DNA from: Kiritimatiellia bacterium
GTDB taxonomy: Bacteria; Verrucomicrobiota; Kiritimatiellia; UBA8416; YA12-FULL-48-11
Reading direction: 5' to 3'
Length of the DNA stretch: 64,000 nt
Assembly (NCBI GenBank): GCA_028716365.1
Contig: JAQUPZ010000011.1
Span: forward strand, 93,065 to 157,064
Shown in pieces: positions 60,216 to 64,000 of the stretch. The position numbers and the translations under genes are program-made. The stretch's first letter is position 1, and each line of letters begins with the position of its first letter. The notes under the pieces are model-generated. The model had not been told where the DNA came from. It was given only the letters and a program-made list of their open reading frames with translations, and did not search any database.

Positions 60216-60292
60216 TTCTTATCTCCTTTTATTAATTATCAAATTGTCTACGTTCCAAAAACGCATGATTATATCCGAATCAGGTTAACGTG

Positions 60293-60310
60293 TCTGTCGT
60301 GAGAGTTTGA
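60293..60310 (+). repeat. 18-bp direct repeat, left copy
   Basis: TCTGTCGTGAGAGTTTGA, identical to 62694-62711. The two copies flank the two-component gene pair. Confidence 0.6.
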
Positions 60311-60421
60311 TCCCTGAAATGTAATATGATCGTCAGTCGAAAGGAAGAAACGGCTGAACATGAAAAAGAAAAATCGTAATTTCTTTGACTGTTCAACCCG
60401 GATACCATTTTATTATCCCTC

Positions 60422-61936
60422 ATGAATACGAATGATTCGGGCAAATCCAGGAAAGAACTTCTTGTTGAACTTTGCGCGATGAAACAGCAAATGACCCGTT
60501 TGCAAAAAGTTGAATCGGATCTAAAAGATTCAGAGGAACGATTGAGGATTCTTTTCGAATTTGCCCCTGATGGTTATTTCTTGAGCGATCTGAGGGGCAG
60601 ATTTATTGACGGAAATAAAGCCGCAGAAAAAATTGTCGGATATAAACGCAGCGAATTAATCGGGAGAAGTTTTCTCAAGATAAAACTGCTTTCCGCGTCG
60701 GATATCCTCAAGGCTGCCACTGCAGTGGCAAAAAATGCAGCGGGCAAGCCGTTCGGACCCGAGGAATTCGTTTTGAATCATAAGGATGGCACTCAAGTTC
60801 CTGTCGAAGTGATGACATTACCAGTCCGTATTAAAGACCAATCCATCATGCTGGGCATAGCTCGTGATATCGGTGAACGAAAACGGATAGAGAAGGAGTT
60901 GCAGGAAAGCGAGAAACGGTATCGGACCATATTCGAACACGCGTCCGACGGAATTGTCATTATGCAGGTGGGCGGGGAAAGCCTCATAGTAAACGAATCG
61001 TTTGCCCGAATGCACGGCTACAATAGCCCGCAGGAAATGAAAAACATACGTTTGCAGGATTTGGATACGCCGGAGACGAGTCAACTGGCCCCAGAGCGAC
61101 TGCGCCGGCTGATGGCCGGTGAAACGATGGATTTTGAGGTAGAGCATTACCGCAAGGACGGGCACAGTTTCCCGTTACATGTCAGTTGCAAAGTCATCGA
61201 ATTGGGAGGTAAACAATATTATCTGGGGTTCCATCGAGACATCACCGAGCGAAAGAAAGCAGAAAATGCTTTACACGAAAGTAAAGAGCAACTTAGAGCT
61301 CTGAGTTTGCGACTGGCTGAAATACAGGAAAACGAACGGCGTGCGCTTTCCAGAGAACTGCATGACCAGGTAGGGCAGACTCTTTCGGTGTTGGGTATTA
61401 ACCTTTCCGATATGCGGAACAGGCTGTCGAAAGATGACGAAAAGACTTCTATGTTCGACGATATAATCGAGCAGATTGAAGAGTTGACTGAACATGTCCA
61501 TGATATGACTCTTGAATTGCGCCCAACCATACTGGATGACTATGGTCTGCTGTCCGCTTTACGCTGGTATTGCGAACGACTTTCAAAACGAATAGGTTTG
61601 CCAATACGTGTCAAGGGTAAGGGTATTGATTCTCGATTGGATTTAGAAACGGAATCAGCCCTGTTCCGGGTTGCGCAGGAGGCTTTAACAAATATGGCCA
61701 AGCATGCAAGGGCGCGTCATGGAACTGTTACGCTGGAAGAGACACATTCAAAGGTTCGCCTGGTTATCTCCGATGACGGCAGAGGTTTTGATGCCGATAC
61801 TGTTCATAGACAAAATAAGAAATCCGGATGGGGATTAATGATAATGCAGGAGCGAATATCTGCTTTGGGAGGGTTCTTGAAAATAGAATCGAACCTCGGG
61901 AAAGGAACGCGTGTAATAGCAGAAGTGAAAAGATAA
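60422..61936 (+). CDS. PAS-domain sensor histidine kinase, NarL-partner (HisKA_3) type
   Basis: A 504-residue kinase without transmembrane segments, so it senses a cytosolic signal. A coiled coil (10-35) precedes PAS 1 (about 38-155; F-E-F-A-P-D-G-Y-F-L-S-D) and PAS 2 (about 165-280; F-E-H-A-S-D-G-I-V-I-M). Each is followed by a PAC-like D-I-x-E-R-K. The dimerisation/phosphoacceptor helix holds R-E-L-H314-D-Q-V-G-Q-T-L. The ATPase has E-A-L-T-N-M-A-K-H-A (N box) and D-D-G-R-G-F (G1). It donates phosphate to the response regulator 5 bp downstream. The signal is unknown. Confidence 0.93.
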   Translation: MNTNDSGKSRKELLVELCAMKQQMTRLQKVESDLKDSEERLRILFEFAPDGYFLSDLRGRFIDGNKAAEKIVGYKRSELIGRSFLKIKLLSASDILKAATAVAKNAAGKPFGPEEFVLNHKDGTQVPVEVMTLPVRIKDQSIMLGIARDIGERKRIEKELQESEKRYRTIFEHASDGIVIMQVGGESLIVNESFARMHGYNSPQEMKNIRLQDLDTPETSQLAPERLRRLMAGETMDFEVEHYRKDGHSFPLHVSCKVIELGGKQYYLGFHRDITERKKAENALHESKEQLRALSLRLAEIQENERRALSRELHDQVGQTLSVLGINLSDMRNRLSKDDEKTSMFDDIIEQIEELTEHVHDMTLELRPTILDDYGLLSALRWYCERLSKRIGLPIRVKGKGIDSRLDLETESALFRVAQEALTNMAKHARARHGTVTLEETHSKVRLVISDDGRGFDADTVHRQNKKSGWGLMIMQERISALGGFLKIESNLGKGTRVIAEVKR

Positions 61937-61941
61937 TTGTT

Positions 61942-62589
61942 ATGACTATTCGAATTTTACTGGCCGATGATCATGCTTTATTGCGTGAAGGACTTTCTTC
62001 AATACTGGGCAAACAGAAGGACATGATGGTAGTTGGAGAAGCCTCTGACGGGCGAGAGGCCATACAGCGTGTTGGCGAACTCAAACCGGACATAGTGCTC
62101 ATGGACATTGCCATGCCAATACTGAACGGTATCGACGCTACCGAACAGATTCGAAAAGACTTCGCTTCTACCCGGGTTATTATTCTGTCCATGCATATCA
62201 CTGCAGAATACATCCACAGGGCATTAAAGGCAGGGGCTTTGGGTTACATTTTGAAACAGTCTGCAGGCAGAGAAGTCCTGGATGCCATCCGCAGTGTTTA
62301 TGCCGGCCACCGTTACTTGAGTGAAAAGATATCGAACATTCTTACAGATCATCACGCATATTGTAACATGGGGCCCCGTAAAAAAAGTCCCGTTGAACGA
62401 CTCAGTGCAAGGGAGCGGGAAATTCTGCAACTGGTTGTTGAAGGTAAATCCAGTGCTGAAATTGGAAATACCCTCAAGCTTGCCCGCTCTACAATAGAGA
62501 CATATCGCAGCCGGCTTATGGCCAAACTTGATGTCAGGAACGTTCCTGCCCTGGTAAAATTTGCCATTAAGCATGGACTTACAAACTGA
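61942..62589 (+). CDS. NarL/FixJ-type response regulator
   Basis: A 215-residue regulator starting at ATG 61942, 5 bp after the kinase. The receiver has D9-D10, the phosphoacceptor D55 in V-L-M-D-I-A-M-P, and S/K residues (L-S-M-H; L-K). The C-terminal LuxR helix-turn-helix (about 150-210) reads L-S-A-R-E-R-E-I-L-Q-L-V-V-E-G-K-S-S-A-E-I-G-N-T-L. It should bind DNA when phosphorylated by the adjacent kinase. Targets are not visible. Confidence 0.94.
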   Translation: MTIRILLADDHALLREGLSSILGKQKDMMVVGEASDGREAIQRVGELKPDIVLMDIAMPILNGIDATEQIRKDFASTRVIILSMHITAEYIHRALKAGALGYILKQSAGREVLDAIRSVYAGHRYLSEKISNILTDHHAYCNMGPRKKSPVERLSAREREILQLVVEGKSSAEIGNTLKLARSTIETYRSRLMAKLDVRNVPALVKFAIKHGLTN

Positions 62590-62693
62590 TTGGTTTGTCT
62601 GGTCGAAGAAGAACCAGGAATGTTTTCCAGGAGACAGCATCAGGACCAACAGTCTCATGAACGTAACCGGAGCTGAAAAATCCGATAATCATT

Positions 62694-62711
62694 TCTGTCG
62701 TGAGAGTTTGA
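62694..62711 (+). repeat. 18-bp direct repeat, right copy
   Basis: TCTGTCGTGAGAGTTTGA, identical to 60293-60310. It lies in the 253-bp gap after the response regulator, which holds no other recognised feature. Confidence 0.6.
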
Positions 62712-62842
62712 CAAATAAATTGTCGTCAACACTACATCCCCTTGACTTGTCAAAAGATTATCAGGATTATTCATGTAATTGTGTGGTTCGTTTGTTTTAT
62801 GGAAACTGTCTCGCTAATCCTTGATGATTCTATTTCGTAATT

Positions 62843-63100
62843 ATGTCCATTATTGACAGAATTCTTGATGAGCTTGAAAAACGTGCTGAATATTGCGGCG
62901 ATTGGCAGGTTGAGATTACTGCCAGTGCAAAAGAAGACGAAACTTCTGCAATAACATCATTTTCATGGGACGCCGAATCTTATATGGCAGCCAGGGTAAT
63001 CAAAGACTATCTCATCGCCAAGGGAATGACTGATGGCAAATTGATAGAGCCTCAAGGTTCATTTGTTCGTATCTCAAAGCGTAATCAGGACAATTCATAA
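62843..63100 (+). CDS. Small soluble protein, unknown function
   Basis: An 85-residue acidic protein (I-I-D-R-I-L-D-E-L-E-K-R-A... F-S-W-D-A-E-S-Y-M-A-A-R-V-I-K-D-Y-L). It has no signal peptide. A single alpha/beta fold is likely. The ATG has no strong ribosome-binding site, but the frame is clean and uses regular codons. I do not recognise a family; it may be a minor partner of the regulatory genes upstream. Confidence 0.45.
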   Translation: MSIIDRILDELEKRAEYCGDWQVEITASAKEDETSAITSFSWDAESYMAARVIKDYLIAKGMTDGKLIEPQGSFVRISKRNQDNS

Positions 63101-63130
63101 AAAACATTCTGATATCTGCGAGTGAATGAT

Positions 63131-64000
63131 TCAAGCCAGGACATAAGGACATTTCAATACACAGGGTTCGGCAACAGCCGGCCGGCTTTTTATGAGCGGG
63201 TTAATCTTTCTCAGGGCTTTGTCGAGTTCAGCTTCCGAAGGATTTTCGGAAGGTATCTCATTGACCGTTGAGCCGAGGTATCCGAATCCGCTTTCTGGAA
63301 CCAGGGCATAACGCTTGCTCCAGTCACAAAGCATGGGCTTGGTGTCCAGGAACCGGAATTTCATGCCTTCGCATGTAAATTCGATGAATTCCTTCTTGAA
63401 CGCTTTTGTCGGACAGGCCTGCACGCATGTCTTCTCGCATTGAGCACACAACGTGTCATCGCTGCCGGAGACCACAGGGGAGGGGACGAGATCGGCATTG
63501 GTCACAATGGCAAGAAACCTTTGGCTGGTCCCAAACTGCGGTGTGGCTACCCTGCCATTGACGGTCAAAGCACCCAATCCTGCCGCAACAGCGGCGAAAC
63601 GGTTGGCCAGGGCATCTTCCTGCAGACCGCGCGGGTTGGCAATCCGTGATTCCGTCCTCATCTGATCCGTAACCAGTATGCCCTTGTATCCATAGTTCTC
63701 GAGAAGTTTAATGATCCGCACACCCAGCATTTTTCCCAGCCAGTTTGTAACGTAGGTCTGGAATGCGTATGGACCGACTGCTTCGGCCGGCGGTTTGGTT
63801 GCCTGTCTCAGGACCTCCTGATTGAACCGCAATGCAAGTACGATAACTGATTTGGCGTCGGGCATGTAATCCCTGCAGGCGGCAATCTGCCTCTTTTCGC
63901 GTTTTATTACAGGCTCCCACGGAGATAAATGTTTTGCTTTATCAGCAGCTATGAATGTTTCGCGGTCCTTAAAATAGCCTTGAATCTGCGTGCGGATGGA
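63131..64000 (-). CDS. QueG-like 4Fe-4S (ferredoxin-type) protein, N-terminus outside the window
   Basis: The frame is open to the right edge. It continues upstream of the first ATG (63865) as ...K-R-E-K-R-Q-I-A-A-C-R-D-Y-M-P-D-A-K-S-V, which matches the usual start region of epoxyqueuosine-reductase-related proteins, so 63865 is not the start. A C-x-x-C-x-x-x-C-x-x-x-C-P cluster is present (C-A-Q-C-E-K-T-C-V-Q-A-C-P), with the F-G-T-S-Q-R-F-L-A loop before it. It lacks the long C-terminal HEAT region of canonical QueG and ends in R-P-A-V-A-E-P-C-V-L-K-C-P. It is perhaps a reductive-dehalogenase-like or QueG-paralogue oxidoreductase. Confidence 0.75.
   Translation of the reverse strand, partial: SIRTQIQGYFKDRETFIAADKAKHLSPWEPVIKREKRQIAACRDYMPDAKSVIVLALRFNQEVLRQATKPPAEAVGPYAFQTYVTNWLGKMLGVRIIKLLENYGYKGILVTDQMRTESRIANPRGLQEDALANRFAAVAAGLGALTVNGRVATPQFGTSQRFLAIVTNADLVPSPVVSGSDDTLCAQCEKTCVQACPTKAFKKEFIEFTCEGMKFRFLDTKPMLCDWSKRYALVPESGFGYLGSTVNEIPSENPSEAELDKALRKINPLIKSRPAVAEPCVLKCPYVLA

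Noticed and set aside
61828..61941. 38-residue upstream extension of the response regulator
   Set aside because: It overlaps the kinase gene in another frame, whereas the receiver domain begins exactly at the ATG at 61942.
62561..62824. 87-residue open frame overlapping the response regulator end
   Set aside because: No ribosome-binding site, no recognisable domain, and it crosses the 18-bp direct repeat.

Overview
The window looks like an accessory, polysaccharide-degrading stretch of a chromosome from the PVC superphylum (Kiritimatiellota, Lentisphaerota or Verrucomicrobiota). This is inferred from the many Tat- or Sec-exported sulfatases and glycosidases, a DUF1080 protein, an HzsA-related protein, beta-helix/LRR and thrombospondin-type-3 surface proteins, and abundant short palindromic repeats. 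There is no rRNA, tRNA or phylogenetic marker gene, so the phylum is not proven. Both window edges cut genes: a GH2-like enzyme on the left and a QueG-like iron-sulfur protein on the right.

Layout. 1-15.2 kb: glycan catabolism (GH2 end, three cysteine-type sulfatases interrupted by a DUF559 gene, a GH-like lipoprotein, a deacetylase-like protein, a CPBP-like membrane protein, a WbsX/GH99-like protein, a GH78 rhamnosidase). 15.6-17.2 kb: a small membrane protein and an IclR-AraC hybrid regulator, divergent from the next block. 17.2-38.2 kb: more exported enzymes (diheme HzsA-related protein, acetylxylan esterase, ceramidase-like, GH84-like, PQQ-propeller, sialidase-like, DUF1080, Tat-exported DegT aminotransferase, GH29) followed by cytosolic GNAT, MDR and SDR enzymes and a secreted SGNH hydrolase. 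38.4-43.5 kb: large surface proteins and a second sialidase-like protein. 43.6-53.8 kb: a polymorphic-toxin locus, with a 2284-residue Rhs protein ending in a lipase-like domain, two coupled lipoprotein immunity candidates, then a tandemly duplicated DUF2235 toxin tip/lipoprotein module. 53.8-58.5 kb: candidate integron-like gene cassettes (including a TIR protein) around a GH20-like gene. 58.5-64 kb: aminotransferase, small proteins, a NarL-type two-component system and the QueG-like gene.

Functional picture (inference): the exported sulfatases, esterases, deacetylase-like protein and fucosidase/rhamnosidase/hexosaminidase/sialidase-like enzymes would strip a sulfated, acetylated, fucose- and rhamnose-containing heteropolysaccharide. 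The MDR and SDR enzymes could oxidise released sugars, and the IclR-AraC protein or two-component system could sense them.

The most notable non-genic signals are: (1) a conserved promoter-leader block, with TTGACA-18 nt-CAGAAT and 32 nt to a short reading frame M-N-x-x-K-K-Q-F/L-L-I-T, placed upstream of unrelated glycan genes; (2) a three-copy MITE-like palindromic element; (3) the duplicated toxin/immunity modules whose linker carries a copied 3' tail of the SGNH hydrolase gene; (4) attC-like sites whose ends match the predicted cassette boundaries; and (5) short palindromes inserted in frame in the rhs gene.
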